NCBI RefSeq assembly: GCF_946190275.1
Contig: NZ_CAMHZQ010000001.1
Location: 186,001 to 250,000 of the forward strand
Length of the DNA: 64,000 nt
Direction of reading: 5' to 3'
Source: Streptococcus mitis
GTDB taxonomy: Bacteria; Bacillota; Bacilli; Lactobacillales; Streptococcaceae
Position 1 is the stretch's first letter. Each line of letters starts with the position of its first letter. Of the stretch, positions 54,410-64,000 are shown piece after piece. A program made the translations under genes and the position numbers. A model generated the notes under the pieces. That model saw only the letters and a list, made by a program, of their open reading frames with translations, had not been told where the DNA came from and did not search any database.

Positions 54410-55696
54410 TTATAGTATCGTTTCTACCTGTTTTCGGTAGACTTTTGGTGATTTTCCGCACAATTTTCGGAACACTTTATAGAAATATCCAACATTACTG
54501 TAGCCAACCGCATAACAAATATCTTCTATACTGTCACTAGTCGAAAGCAAGAGCTGCTGGGCAGCCTTAATGCGTTGTTTATTGAGCAATTCAGCAAAGG
54601 TCGAATTGGTTTCTCGCTTAATCAACTGACCCAGATAGACAGGATTGATAAAAAGATCCTTACTAATATCCTTGAGAGAAAGTTCTTTCTGATAATCACG
54701 CCCAATGACTTCCAGCACACTGACCACATTTTCATTCATACGGTATTGACCGAAAAAGCTGATCAGAGTTTCCTTGATATAAGAAACCAATTCATCGAAG
54801 GATTGAATAGCATGAATCGTTTTGACAATGTCCGTCATATCATCAGCTTTGAGGTGTTCAAATAAATGAAAGACATCCATGACAAACTGGATAAAAAGCT
54901 GTTTGGTAATCGGAACACGAGGTGTATTTTCAAGAACCACCTTCTCCAAGAGGTTTAACTCTTCCACGATTTGATTGAGATTCCCCTGAATGATAACCCT
55001 ATAAATCGGTTCGTAATAGGCAAAGAGACTCTGAGACTGTTGTAGATTTACAGAACCGTAAAAGAGGGCTTTCTCAGCATTCAGCTTCCAGCGTTCAAAG
55101 TGTTCTTGATAGGGAGCTTCAAAAGGTGTAACAACTAACCCATCTAGAGGTTGGTCAGAAATGAAAATCTGCCAGTCTTGACCCAATACATAGTAGGGAA
55201 TGGTGAAGGAACCTTGTTTTTCCTTGGATAGACCTATCCACCAATTCTCCTTATCCCCTAAATAACTAACAAATCCAGCCTCGTCTAAATCTTGACTGAG
55301 GGTCTGACTTTTCTTCCCTCTCTCGCCGAGCTGACCTGCAATCTTCTCCAGCAGAATTCCTAACTCTACCTTATCAACAGGCTTAACCAGATAGTCCACC
55401 ACACTAAGATTCATAGCTCTTTTTACATAATCAAACTCCTGATAACCTGAGAGCAGGATATAGGCGGCATCTGGTAAGATCTCTTTCATTTCCCGAATCA
55501 TATCAAGCCCTGTTTTGTCGGGCATATTGACATCGGAAATGACCACATCGACAGGATTTTCCTGAACATATTCTAGGGCTTCATCGGCATGACTGGCTGT
55601 TGCGACGACCTCCATATCCCACTTATCAAAGGGAATCAAACGTTTCAGACCTTCTGTCACCATGTACTCATCATCTACTAATAATACTTTATACAT
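54410..55696 (-). CDS. Two-component response regulator, AraC-type output
   Basis: This 428-residue protein has an N-terminal receiver with YKVLLVDDEYMVTEGLKRL and the phospho-Asp in VVISDVNMPDKTG (about residue 55), a central segment of about 190 residues, and a C-terminal AraC helix-turn-helix with VIGRDYQKELSLKDISKDL and AVGYSNVGYFYKVFRKLCG. This is the YesN type. It is 11 bases after the kinase gene. YesN-type systems often govern carbohydrate uptake. The target here is unknown. Confidence 0.92.
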   Translation of the reverse strand: MYKVLLVDDEYMVTEGLKRLIPFDKWDMEVVATASHADEALEYVQENPVDVVISDVNMPDKTGLDMIREMKEILPDAAYILLSGYQEFDYVKRAMNLSVVDYLVKPVDKVELGILLEKIAGQLGERGKKSQTLSQDLDEAGFVSYLGDKENWWIGLSKEKQGSFTIPYYVLGQDWQIFISDQPLDGLVVTPFEAPYQEHFERWKLNAEKALFYGSVNLQQSQSLFAYYEPIYRVIIQGNLNQIVEELNLLEKVVLENTPRVPITKQLFIQFVMDVFHLFEHLKADDMTDIVKTIHAIQSFDELVSYIKETLISFFGQYRMNENVVSVLEVIGRDYQKELSLKDISKDLFINPVYLGQLIKRETNSTFAELLNKQRIKAAQQLLLSTSDSIEDICYAVGYSNVGYFYKVFRKLCGKSPKVYRKQVETIL

Positions 55697-55707
55697 TTTC
55701 TCCCTTT

Positions 55708-57354
55708 CTACTCATCTTGAATTGTAATACGATACTGAACACCTGCTTGCTCTGCAGAATCTATAGTAATAGCATAGCGGTCCCCAAAATAGAGCACAAA
55801 ACGCTCATGGACATTGACAATCCCGATAGATTGCTTTTGATCACTGTAACTGGCTTGGTGTTCAAAATGTCTCTGACTTAATTTTTCTCGAATACTTGTC
55901 AGTTTTTCAACCGACATTCCACGGCCATTATCGACCACCAAAATTTCTACAAAACCATCCTGTTTAAGCGCTTTGATGCTAATCACATTATCTGTCCGTC
56001 TGTGGTCAACACCATGCGCGAAATAATTTTCTACCAGCGGTTGCAAGGTAAACTTGGGAATCTTCATATTCTCTAACTCTGGATCTATCTTGAAACCATA
56101 GGCAATGGACTTGGGATAGCGAACCATGCAGAGATAGCTGTATTTACGGCAAAATTCTAATTCCTGTTTGAGAAGAGTTTCTCTTTCGTCGGAAATATTG
56201 TTACGCAAGAGACTACTGAATTCATAAATGATATCTGCCAACTCATCTTGACTTTGCATAACTGCATACATGCGCAAGAATTCCAGCGTATTATACATGA
56301 AATGAGGATTGATTTGCGCCTGTAGGGCTCGCATATTGGCATCTTTTTGACTAAGCTCTAGCTGATAAATATCATGGATATTCTTTTCCAATCGATCCAA
56401 CATATCATTGGTCGTCTCCGCGATTAAGAGCAATTCCTGATCCTTTTCAAGTGTGTCAATGCGAAGACCTTCCTCACCTTGAGCAATAGCTTGAATGGAA
56501 TCTACCAAATCCACTACCTGCTTTTGATAGTTGGCAAAGGTCTGCCTCAAAGTCAGATAGAGAATGACAATAAAGAGAAGGCTCAAACCCACAATCAAAG
56601 CAGAGCTAGTCACTGTTCCTTGTAAAACAAAATTTTTGGGAACTGCCACCTGAACCTGATAGCCATGAGAGGTCACACCAACAAACCAGTTTTCATGCTC
56701 CCTATTGACCCTCTCACCAATATGAAAAATCTCCGTATCAAAAGGCGATGTCACAGTCACAGCCATCGGGATATGACCTCGGGTATTGTCCACAGCATGG
56801 TATAAGATTTCTGGATCCAAGGAGATATAAACAACCCCTATCGATTGATCCGTCGCTGGGTCTAAAATAGGCACTCCAAAACTATTGGCCTCTGGTTTAA
56901 AGCCTTCCGCAAGTACCGTATGACCACCTCTCTCATTTCTGCTCGAAACATAAACTTCTTTAAAGTCCTGCAAGACGATTGCAACACCCGTTATATAGTC
57001 ATTCTGAACATACAGGTCATCAATATTTTCATACAGAGAAATAGAAGTTGACGAAGCTGCTTGATGCTCCAACAGCCAATAAAAATACTCAGATGTTGAT
57101 AGACTAAAGTACTTATAAACCCCTTGTATCCTGTCTTGATTGGCTACTAAATCTTGCGCTAGCTGGGCTGACTCGCGATAATAATATTCCACCTCTTCGA
57201 CTGTTCGAGTAGTTACACGCTGGGCTACTCTTTGAGCTTCCTTTTCCCGTGAATCCCAGTCAGCGTAAGAAAGTAAGATTGCAAAACTCGCAATAATAAT
57301 GATCATAACTGAACTGTAGGTTCGCAGAAGCGTATGTAGCCAAAACTGCTTCAT
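55708..57354 (-). CDS. Sensor histidine kinase, YesM/LytS-type
   Basis: This 548-residue kinase has two transmembrane segments flanking a large extracellular sensor of about 240 residues, then a HAMP-like linker and the His_kinase domain with phospho-His in ALQAQINPHFMYNTLEFLR, and a C-terminal HATPase domain with VVDNGRGM. The start is uncertain: ATG at 57354 (chosen; two bases from the DUF624 stop, TAGAATG) or in-frame ATG at 57378. Neither has a strong site, as expected for coupled translation. It pairs with the AraC-type regulator. Confidence 0.88.
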   Translation of the reverse strand: MKQFWLHTLLRTYSSVMIIIIASFAILLSYADWDSREKEAQRVAQRVTTRTVEEVEYYYRESAQLAQDLVANQDRIQGVYKYFSLSTSEYFYWLLEHQAASSTSISLYENIDDLYVQNDYITGVAIVLQDFKEVYVSSRNERGGHTVLAEGFKPEANSFGVPILDPATDQSIGVVYISLDPEILYHAVDNTRGHIPMAVTVTSPFDTEIFHIGERVNREHENWFVGVTSHGYQVQVAVPKNFVLQGTVTSSALIVGLSLLFIVILYLTLRQTFANYQKQVVDLVDSIQAIAQGEEGLRIDTLEKDQELLLIAETTNDMLDRLEKNIHDIYQLELSQKDANMRALQAQINPHFMYNTLEFLRMYAVMQSQDELADIIYEFSSLLRNNISDERETLLKQELEFCRKYSYLCMVRYPKSIAYGFKIDPELENMKIPKFTLQPLVENYFAHGVDHRRTDNVISIKALKQDGFVEILVVDNGRGMSVEKLTSIREKLSQRHFEHQASYSDQKQSIGIVNVHERFVLYFGDRYAITIDSAEQAGVQYRITIQDE

Positions 57355-57355
57355 T

Positions 57356-57970
57356 CTATTTTGTCGCCAATTTTTCATGGATGCTTTCATAGATCGGTTC
57401 CAACATATCACTGATAAAGAAATGCCACATCCCAATTCCTACAAAGAAAAGTAGGGCAGGCATATAATAACCAATTGCTACAAGTAGCACAGTCCCAAGG
57501 ATAACCTTGGCTACAGCTGCTAGGCTCATAAAGATGCCAATCAAGGATAGTTTGAGACTATTTCGATAGGACAAGTCAAAATAAACTTGTAGTTTCAAAG
57601 ATACTGTATAAGCCAAAAAGATCAGGGCAACTACTAGAACATTCAAAAAGGTCGCAATCAAATGAATAATAGTCTGATGAGGCAATTGCACCAAGAGATA
57701 CAGGCCATAGACCAAAACTAAATCCACACCTAGAAAACTATAAAAAATCAGGTTGCTTGAGACAAAATTTTGCTTATAAAGAGACCACGCCTCCTTCAAA
57801 CTGTATTCCCGAAAGCTATAACCATGTTCTGCATACAAGCTCATCAAGGTGGCACTAGCCGGCGCTAGACCAAGGATAATCCCTCCCACCAAGGTTAATA
57901 GCCAAAAGAAGGCTGTCGCAATCATCCCTAAAAAGAAACGATTAAAGACAAAGTCTAAAAATCTCCCCAT
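57356..57970 (-). CDS. DUF624 (YesL-like) membrane protein
   Basis: This 204-residue membrane protein has about five hydrophobic segments and belongs to DUF624, the YesL family. YesL is found with YesMN systems and sugar transporters in Bacillus. It is first of the DUF624-kinase-regulator operon with AGGAGGATATC upstream of ATG. A cre-like site and extended -10 promoter precede it. Role unknown; position suggests carbohydrate sensing or transport. Confidence 0.85.
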   Translation of the reverse strand: MGRFLDFVFNRFFLGMIATAFFWLLTLVGGIILGLAPASATLMSLYAEHGYSFREYSLKEAWSLYKQNFVSSNLIFYSFLGVDLVLVYGLYLLVQLPHQTIIHLIATFLNVLVVALIFLAYTVSLKLQVYFDLSYRNSLKLSLIGIFMSLAAVAKVILGTVLLVAIGYYMPALLFFVGIGMWHFFISDMLEPIYESIHEKLATK

Positions 57971-57999
57971 GATATCCTCCTAAAAATAACTATGAAACT

Positions 58000-58025
58000 A
58001 TTATATCATATTTCAAGCGTTTTCA
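58000..58025 (-). promoter_or_regulatory. Promoter and cre-like site of the DUF624-kinase operon
   Basis: Minus strand: TGAAAACGCTTGAA (58012-58025) fits the cre consensus with one mismatch. Seven bases on is TATGATATAAT, an extended -10 (58000-58005). The overlap of a cre with the -35 zone is typical of CcpA repression. Confidence 0.5.
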
Positions 58026-58042
58026 AAAAATTCTAGTGCCCA

Positions 58043-58071
58043 TTTACAATCCCATCAAACCGTGGTACAAT
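58043..58071 (+). promoter_or_regulatory. Promoter of the S-component gene
   Basis: TTTACA (58043-58048), 17-base spacer, TACAAT (58066-58071); the gene starts at 58105. Confidence 0.65.
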
Positions 58072-58104
58072 GAGAATTGTGAAAAAATTATCAGGAGACA
58101 ATTC

Positions 58105-58674
58105 ATGAAGAAATCTATCTTAACTACACTGCTCTTTGCAGTTCTTTACTTCCTCTGCATGGGGATTGGTGTCCTTTTGGGCAATCTCCTTGACCAAACT
58201 GGAAACATGTTTTATGCGCCTGCCTTTACTGCCCTTGTCGGCGGTAGCGCCTATATGATTCTAATCGCAAAAGTTCCGCGTTTTGGAGCCATTACCACTA
58301 TCGGCCTTGTTATTGCCCTCTTTTTCTTGGGAACTAAACACGGTGCCGGCGCCTTTCTTCCTGGAATTATCTGTGGCCTCCTAGCAGATGCAGTAGCTAG
58401 CCTCGGAAAATACAAGGACCAAACAAAGAATTTCCTTTCTTTCCTTATTTTTGCCTTTAGTTCAACAGGTCCAATCTTGCTTATGTGGATTGCGCCCAAA
58501 GCCTATATGGCTACCCTTCTGGCAAGAGGAAAATCCCAAGAATATATCGACCGTATCATGGTTGCGCCAAATCCTGGAACCATCCTTCTATTTGTCGCAA
58601 GTGTTGTCATCGGAGCCCTAGTGGGTGCCTTGATTGGACAAGCCTTGAGTAAAAAATTTGCTCAGAAAATCTAG
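58105..58674 (+). CDS. Putative ECF transporter S component (Trep_Strep/MptD family)
   Basis: This 189-residue integral membrane protein begins MKKSILTTLLFAVLYFLCMG and has five to six transmembrane segments. It matches the Trep_Strep family, which is treated as an S component of energy-coupling-factor transporters. The ATG at 58105 has CAGGAGAC upstream. It stands alone, with its own promoter and terminator; the shared EcfA/A'/T module must be elsewhere. Substrate unknown. Confidence 0.75.
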   Translation: MKKSILTTLLFAVLYFLCMGIGVLLGNLLDQTGNMFYAPAFTALVGGSAYMILIAKVPRFGAITTIGLVIALFFLGTKHGAGAFLPGIICGLLADAVASLGKYKDQTKNFLSFLIFAFSSTGPILLMWIAPKAYMATLLARGKSQEYIDRIMVAPNPGTILLFVASVVIGALVGALIGQALSKKFAQKI

Positions 58675-58679
58675 TCAAT

Positions 58680-58706
58680 AAAAAAGAGCCAGGCGGCTCT
58701 TTTTTA
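58680..58706. terminator. Bidirectional terminator between the S component and metI
   Basis: AAAAAAGAGCC pairs with GGCTCTTTTTT in a tight hairpin. It is five bases after the S-component stop and runs into the metI stop codon from the other side. Confidence 0.85.
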
Positions 58707-59396
58707 TTTATGACTCAATTTCTTGGTCAAGAAGTCTCCCAAGAATTGGATCGCAAAGATAATCAAGATGATAATGATGGTTGCCAAGATAGTCACATCG
58801 TGATTGTAGCGGTTAAATCCATAAGCGATGGCTACGTTACCGATACCACCAGCACCAACCGCACCAGCCATAGCTGTTTCCCCAACAAGAGAAATCAGGG
58901 TTACAGTTGTCACACGAATCAAATCTGGAAGACCTTCTGATAGGTAAACACCCACGATGTCCCAGAAAGTCGCTCCGCTCGCTTGAGCCGCCTCAATGAC
59001 ACCACCGTCTAACTCAGCCAAGACCACCTGCACCTGACGGGCAAAGAAGGCAAAGACTGCAAATGAAAGTGGCACAAGAGCTGCATTTGGCCCGATGCTC
59101 GTCTTGACAATCAAGTGAGAGAGTGGCGACATGATTGCCAAGAGGATGATGAAAGGAACCGCACGGAAAATAGAGGTAATCTTGTCTAAAATCCAAAAAA
59201 CAACTTTATTTTCCAAGACACCACCTGGCGCTGTCAAGACAAGGAAGAGACCTGCCACTAGACCCAAGAACCCTCCGATGATGAAGGAAAGAACTGTCAT
59301 ATAAAGAGTTAGATAGATGGCTGTTCCCCAGCCTGCTTGACCAGCCCAGCCCATTTTATAGACATTTGGCAAATAGGTTTGAATCAATGATTCCAT
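58704..59396 (-). CDS. metI: Methionine ABC transporter permease MetI
   Basis: This 230-residue permease has five transmembrane segments and the EAA-type loop VIEAAQASGATFWDIV, which contacts MetN. It forms a dimer channel for methionine. It starts after a gap of one base following metN, so the two are coupled. The stop runs into a bidirectional terminator. Order metQ-M20-metN-metI. Confidence 0.92.
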   Translation of the reverse strand: MESLIQTYLPNVYKMGWAGQAGWGTAIYLTLYMTVLSFIIGGFLGLVAGLFLVLTAPGGVLENKVVFWILDKITSIFRAVPFIILLAIMSPLSHLIVKTSIGPNAALVPLSFAVFAFFARQVQVVLAELDGGVIEAAQASGATFWDIVGVYLSEGLPDLIRVTTVTLISLVGETAMAGAVGAGGIGNVAIAYGFNRYNHDVTILATIIIILIIFAIQFLGDFLTKKLSHK

Positions 59397-59397
59397 C

Positions 59398-60459
59398 TTA
59401 CTGTCCTCCCTTCAATACTTTTAGCTGTACGCCTGCTTGACGAATGGCTTCTTGGGCACCTGCTAGCGCTGCTTTTTCACCTGACAAGACCACCACCAAT
59501 TCTCCAACAGGAGTGCCGTCGAGGATTTCGATATTTCCATAAAGGATATTAGCCGTTACTTGGTAACGCTTGTACAATTCATTCAAAAGTGGCTCATCTG
59601 TTGAAGCTCCAGCGTACTTGAGTTGCACCAAGAGACTGTTTTCAGACAAGTGTTCCACGATTTCTTGCTTCTCGATCTTGACCATTGCTTCATCAATGCC
59701 TGTAGCTGTTGAGATAAAGTCCTGGGTCAAAGGTTGTTTAGGGTCTGAGAAGATTTCAAGGACACTGCCCTCTTCAATCAAATGCCCATCCTGCATAACT
59801 GCCACACGGTTGGCAATGTCTTTGACAATCTGCATTTCATGCGTAATCAAGACAACAGTCAAGCCTAATTTTTGGTTCAAATCTTGCAACAAGGCCAAAA
59901 TCTGCTTAGTTGTCTTAGGATCAAGGGCAGAAGTTGACTCGTCTGAAATCAAGATTTTTGGATCATTTGCCAAGGCACGCGCAATGGCCACACGCTGTTT
60001 TTGCCCTCCAGATAGTTGTGAAGGGTAGTTTTCAGCACGGTCTGCCAAGCCAACCAAGTCCAACAACTTGGCTACTTTAGCCTTCTTTTCTTCCTTGCTG
60101 AGCCCAGAGTGTTTAAGGGCAAAGGCTACATTCTCCTCTGCAGTCTTCTGGCTCATCAGGTTAAAATGCTGGAAAATCATTCCGATATCTTGACGTTTAC
60201 GACGCAACTGTTCGGCCGTCAATGTCACCCTGCCATCAAAAATCACATCGTCGTCAATGGTAATTTTCCCTGCAGATGGCTTTTGCAAGAGGTTAATTAC
60301 CCGTACAAGGGTTGATTTCCCTGCTCCAGAATATCCAACGATTCCGTAGATATCCCCTTCTTGGATGTGAATAGTCACATCCTTGACCGCTGTGATGGTT
60401 CTCTTCTTTTGATGAAAAGTCACATCGATCTGATCTAACTTGATAATATCTCTACTCAT
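59398..60459 (-). CDS. metN: Methionine ABC transporter ATP-binding protein MetN
   Basis: This 353-residue ATPase has Walker [10 protein letters not shown], signature LSGGQKQR, Walker [14 protein letters not shown], and the switch His in LITHEMQ. After the nucleotide-binding domain the C-terminal ~100 residues ([16 protein letters not shown]...) are the NIL/ACT-like domain that binds methionine and inhibits transport in the family. It overlaps the M20 gene by eight bases. Confidence 0.94.
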   Translation of the reverse strand: MSRDIIKLDQIDVTFHQKKRTITAVKDVTIHIQEGDIYGIVGYSGAGKSTLVRVINLLQKPSAGKITIDDDVIFDGRVTLTAEQLRRKRQDIGMIFQHFNLMSQKTAEENVAFALKHSGLSKEEKKAKVAKLLDLVGLADRAENYPSQLSGGQKQRVAIARALANDPKILISDESTSALDPKTTKQILALLQDLNQKLGLTVVLITHEMQIVKDIANRVAVMQDGHLIEEGSVLEIFSDPKQPLTQDFISTATGIDEAMVKIEKQEIVEHLSENSLLVQLKYAGASTDEPLLNELYKRYQVTANILYGNIEILDGTPVGELVVVLSGEKAALAGAQEAIRQAGVQLKVLKGGQ

Positions 60460-61825
60460 AGCTTCTAATCAGCTCCTCTACTAATTCAATATGGGTGTAG
60501 TAATCGGCGATTCGCACATTTTCATCTCCACCGTGGTCTCGGCTATTGGCATTTCCTAGACCGAAGGCCACCATTGGCACCTCTAGGGCATCAAAGACCG
60601 TATGCATAGGCCCTGTCCCCGCTGTAGTCGGCAAGACTGAAACGCCCTGTGGATAGAATTTCTTGGCCAACTCGATCACATTGAGAATGGCTGGTGCGCT
60701 CATATCGCTTCGATAGCTCATCTCTCCCAATGTATAGTATAATTCTACCTTATCAAAGCCATTTTTGTCTAGCTGTTTCCGAATTTTTTCCAGAACATCA
60801 TGCGGTTCTAGACCAGGAACCAAACGAACCTCTAGCTTAGCACTGGCTTCTGCTGGCAAAATCGTTTTGACTCCTTGTCCTTGATAACCTGACTGAATCC
60901 CTTCGATATTGAGAGCAGGCTCGAAAAAGAAACGTTTTAGAAAGGCTGCGCGGTCCTCTTGTAAGAGAGGCAATTCCAAACCATAAATCTGGCTGATTTC
61001 CTCTGGATTTCGTTGGGCGTAAGTGTCCACCAAGGCCAATTCACGTTCATTTGGCTCTTGTACCTCTTCGTACAAGCCTTCAACCAAGATATGGCCATCT
61101 GCAGCACGAAGAGACTGTAGGGCTTGAAGGAGGTACCAAGGAGCTGATTCCACAACCCCACCATAACTAGAGTGGATATCGACATCAGCGCTTTTCACCT
61201 TGGCATCAAAGGTCACAATCCCCTTATTTCCACCAGAAATTTCTAGCTGTTCCAAGGCATTTTTGGTCCCTTGTTCCCAGACCAACAAATCTGCACCACG
61301 GAGTTTATCTGCATGTTTTTCCAGATACTTATCCAGGTCTGTCGAAGCCGATTCCTCCGCTCCCTCCATGATAAAACTGATATTGACAGGCAGATCATCA
61401 TGGTGCTGCATGTATTTTCTCAAAGCACTCAAACGAGCCGTAATATGACCCTTGTCATCGTCAACCCCACGCCCATACATGAAGCCATTGCGCACCGAAA
61501 GCGTAAAGGGATCCTCTGTCCACACCTGATCCCCGTCCGCTGGCACAGTGTCATAGTGGTTATAGAAAATCAGGGTCTTGGCATCTGGACGCGAACTCTT
61601 GAAATGTGCCATGACAAAAGGCGCCGTATAAGTCTCATCAATCTCCACTTCAGCCCCCACACGCTTGAAAATCTCACCCAGATAATTTGCGACTTCCTTA
61701 AGTCCGACCTGCTGGGCAAAGACTGATTTCTTAGAAATCAAGGTACGCAAAACTTCAAAATAATGCTGGGCCACATGATCCTTTTCAAATTTTTCAATTT
61801 GTTCTTGTTCGCTAGGAAAAACCAT
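60452..61825 (-). CDS. M20-family metallopeptidase in the met operon
   Basis: This 457-residue cytosolic peptidase of the M20 family has the zinc ligands seen in [12 protein letters not shown] (His and Asp), [10 protein letters not shown] (bridging Asp), and MEGAEES (Glu), plus a dimerisation domain. It is read between metQ and metN, overlapping metN by eight bases. A role in freeing methionine from peptides or acylated amino acids is a sensible inference from the context. No symbol is given because PepV, PepT and related types cannot be separated by eye. Confidence 0.85.
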   Translation of the reverse strand: MVFPSEQEQIEKFEKDHVAQHYFEVLRTLISKKSVFAQQVGLKEVANYLGEIFKRVGAEVEIDETYTAPFVMAHFKSSRPDAKTLIFYNHYDTVPADGDQVWTEDPFTLSVRNGFMYGRGVDDDKGHITARLSALRKYMQHHDDLPVNISFIMEGAEESASTDLDKYLEKHADKLRGADLLVWEQGTKNALEQLEISGGNKGIVTFDAKVKSADVDIHSSYGGVVESAPWYLLQALQSLRAADGHILVEGLYEEVQEPNERELALVDTYAQRNPEEISQIYGLELPLLQEDRAAFLKRFFFEPALNIEGIQSGYQGQGVKTILPAEASAKLEVRLVPGLEPHDVLEKIRKQLDKNGFDKVELYYTLGEMSYRSDMSAPAILNVIELAKKFYPQGVSVLPTTAGTGPMHTVFDALEVPMVAFGLGNANSRDHGGDENVRIADYYTHIELVEELIRSYE

Positions 61826-61877
61826 ATTCTCTCTACCTTTCTATGAACTACTCTTCCTGACAATCCATGCTCTATAC

Positions 61878-61912
61878 AAAATCAAGAGGTGGAATTTTCT
61901 CTCCCACCTCCC
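61878..61912 (-). other. Hairpin between metQ and the M20 gene
   Basis: Minus strand GAGGTGG pairs with CCACCTC around GAGAGAAAATT, followed by TTGATTTTG. A weak U-run suggests partial termination, which would give more lipoprotein than transporter. Confidence 0.5.
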
Positions 61913-61921
61913 TGTTTCTTA

Positions 61922-62776
61922 TTACCAAACTGGTTGATCCAAACCGTCTGATGTTTCTTCGATAACTTTTTTCACTTCATCTGTGTGGTAAGCTGCGATT
62001 ACTTTCTTGATAGCATCAGCCTTAGGTGATGTTTCCCAATCTTTTTTCGCAACGATGATGTTATACCATTGTTTTGAGTTTTCATCAGCTTGTTCTTTGA
62101 AAAGAGCTTTCTTGTAGTCCAATTTTGCTTCTGTAACGAAGGTATTGTTTACAACAGCAGCGTCAACTGATGACAATGAACGAGCTGTTTGGCTAGCGTC
62201 CAATTCAGTGATTTTCAAGTTCTTTGGATTTTCTTTGATGTTAGCAACTGTTGCAAGAGCAGTTCCTGAAACGTCCAACTTAATCAAGCCAGCTGATTGA
62301 AGCAAGTAAAGCGCACGGCTTTCGTTTGTAGCGTCATTCGGTACAGCGATTTCTCCGTTTGCTGGGATGTCTTCTACTTTAGTGTACTTGTTGTCACTTC
62401 CATTCAAACCTGAGTAAAGGCGAATTGGAGAGATGTAAGTATCTGCAATCGCTACAAGATCTTTCCCATTTTCTTTGTTCCAGTTGTTCAAGAAGTTATA
62501 GTGTTGGAAAGCGTTCAAGTCCACTTCGCCATCAGCAGTTGCCTTGTTTGGTTGTGAGTAGTCTGTGAACTCTGTAAATTCCAAAGTGATTCCGTCTTTT
62601 TTAACCAATTCTTGGATTTTGTCCCAACGTTTTTCTTCAGAACCGCTACGGTTAACAGTTGCGATTTTGATAGTTGTTGCATTGTCTGCTTTCTTTTCTG
62701 AGTTTCCGCAAGCTACAAGAGCCAAACCTGCGACTGTAGCAAGGGCTGCTACACCAAGCCATTTTTTGATTTTCAT
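61922..62776 (-). CDS. metQ: Methionine-binding lipoprotein MetQ
   Basis: MetQ captures D- or L-methionine outside the cell for MetNI. The 284-residue protein has a lipoprotein signal with lipobox LVAC and Cys at residue 23, then the NlpA-family fold with IKIATVNRSGSEEKR. AAGGAGAAAG precedes the ATG. It is first of the operon, with a perfect MET-box about 85 bases upstream. Gram-positive MetQ-type proteins are abundant, in line with the hairpin after the gene. Confidence 0.92.
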   Translation of the reverse strand: MKIKKWLGVAALATVAGLALVACGNSEKKADNATTIKIATVNRSGSEEKRWDKIQELVKKDGITLEFTEFTDYSQPNKATADGEVDLNAFQHYNFLNNWNKENGKDLVAIADTYISPIRLYSGLNGSDNKYTKVEDIPANGEIAVPNDATNESRALYLLQSAGLIKLDVSGTALATVANIKENPKNLKITELDASQTARSLSSVDAAVVNNTFVTEAKLDYKKALFKEQADENSKQWYNIIVAKKDWETSPKADAIKKVIAAYHTDEVKKVIEETSDGLDQPVW

Positions 62777-62858
62777 GATTCTTTCTCCTTAAAAATAATA
62801 CCGTAATAGTATCTCATACTTTATTTGATTTAGCAAATTGTTTTAAGATAGGCAGGCA

Positions 62859-62875
62859 TATAGTTTAAAACTATA
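62859..62875 (-). promoter_or_regulatory. MET-box (MetR/MtaR/CmbR-type LysR operator) before metQ
   Basis: TATAGTTTTAAACTATA on the minus strand is a perfect 17-base palindrome matching the streptococcal MET-box TATAGTTTnAAACTATA. A promoter follows downstream; TGAGATACT may be its -10. The LysR regulator itself is not in the window. Confidence 0.85.
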
Positions 62876-62887
62876 TCCCTAAAAACT

Positions 62888-62923
62888 GAGAAATCACCCA
62901 CCTTATGCAGAATGGATGATTTC
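62888..62923 (-). terminator. Terminator of the amino-acid binding protein gene
   Basis: Minus strand GAAATCATCCA pairs with TGGGTGATTTC (one G-U), followed by TCAGTTTTTAG. It is six bases after the stop at 62930. Confidence 0.75.
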
Positions 62924-62929
62924 ACAAAA

Positions 62930-63793
<864 letters not shown>

Positions 63794-63863
63794 TTAACAG
63801 AAAAAGAGCATTTACGCCATTATATGATATCTATCTCTGTGATAAGTTTTCTTTATGGCTGAT

Positions 63864-64000
63864 TTAAAAGACCAAACGCAAGACGGCAATCAAGATTACT
63901 CCGAAGAGAACCGTTCCGACTAGATTGCGGTAGCGAAAGGCTACCCAAGCTGTTGGAAAGATTGCTAAGAAGTCCAGCCATTTGATTTGAGGAAGACTAC
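63864..64000 (-). CDS. C-terminal part of an AzlD-like branched-chain amino-acid transport protein (partial)
   Basis: The frame read from the window edge gives SLPQIKWLDFLAIFPTAWVA, then FRYRNLVGTVLFGVILIAVL and RLVF before TAA at 63864-63866. Two hydrophobic stretches with an Arg-rich turn fit the end of AzlD, the small partner of AzlC. Only 45 residues are inside the window, so the family is tentative. Confidence 0.5.
   Translation of the reverse strand, partial: SLPQIKWLDFLAIFPTAWVAFRYRNLVGTVLFGVILIAVLRLVF

Noticed and set aside
62777..62929. T-box or SAM riboswitch before metQ
   Set aside because: No T-box or S-box conserved sequence; a MET-box palindrome explains methionine control.

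Overview
This window looks like the chromosome of a mitis-group Streptococcus, very close to S. pneumoniae. The reasons are gene order (S10-spc-alpha ribosomal operon, nrdD/nrdG, late-competence pair, cls, folC, ireB-ruvX, spx, uvrA, corA, ruvA-tag, rib operon, mutL, nrdI, met operon), pneumococcal-type BOX repeats, a ComX (com-box) site, streptococcal MET-box and cre-type operators, and many extended -10 promoters (TGnTATAAT). No rRNA, tRNA, CRISPR array, phage or insertion sequence was seen. Gene names given by analogy to pneumococcus rest on memory of that genome, not on a search.

Layout. 1-4065 (+): the tail of one iron-type solute-binding protein, then a complete binding protein, ATPase and fused permease (Pit-type iron transporter). 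4119-6762 (-): histidine phosphatase, then an ACT-domain protein with a DUF711 enzyme. 6934-21709 (-): a continuous S10-spc-alpha superoperon of 30 genes from rpsJ to rplQ, including secY, adk, infA and rpoA, with several hairpin-bearing spacers. 21799-25558 (-): anaerobic ribonucleotide reductase (nrdD, a 50-residue protein, a BOX, an acetyltransferase, nrdG). 25561-27306 (-): a late-competence operon (47-residue protein plus a polytopic membrane protein) behind a com-box. 27354-33100 (-): cls, folC and a lipoprotein, the ireB-ruvX-DUF1292 operon, a second lipoprotein and spx.

33185-36227 (-) is the most unusual part. A Mg-type P-type ATPase (mgtA) is preceded by an M-box magnesium riboswitch with its terminator, then by an unlisted 23-codon leader ORF rich in Asp, His and Pro, whose second half takes part in two mutually exclusive stem-loops before the mgtA ribosome-binding site. 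36248-41940: pepQ-uvrA (-) diverge from corA-DUF1129 (+). 42038-44333: an S66 peptidase (+) converges on ruvA-tag (-). 44410-48115 (+): FMN riboswitch and ribD-ribE-ribBA-ribH, AT-richer than its surroundings.

48168-53262: BOX elements, a duplicated terminator-like repeat, mutL (-), a LytTR regulator with a DUF3021 membrane partner (+) and an NRAMP-like transporter (+). 53262-58025 (-): nrdI, a small membrane protein, then a DUF624-histidine kinase-AraC-type response regulator operon with a cre-like site. 58043-58706 (+): an ECF-type S component. 58704-62875 (-): methionine ABC transporter metQ-M20 peptidase-metN-metI behind a perfect MET-box. 62930-64000 (-): an amino-acid binding protein and the end of an AzlD-like gene.

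Themes: translation core, deoxynucleotide synthesis (nrdD, nrdG, nrdI), magnesium and metal uptake (mgtA, corA, NRAMP, Pit), DNA repair (uvrA, ruvA, ruvX, tag, mutL), and cofactor or amino-acid supply (folC, rib, met).
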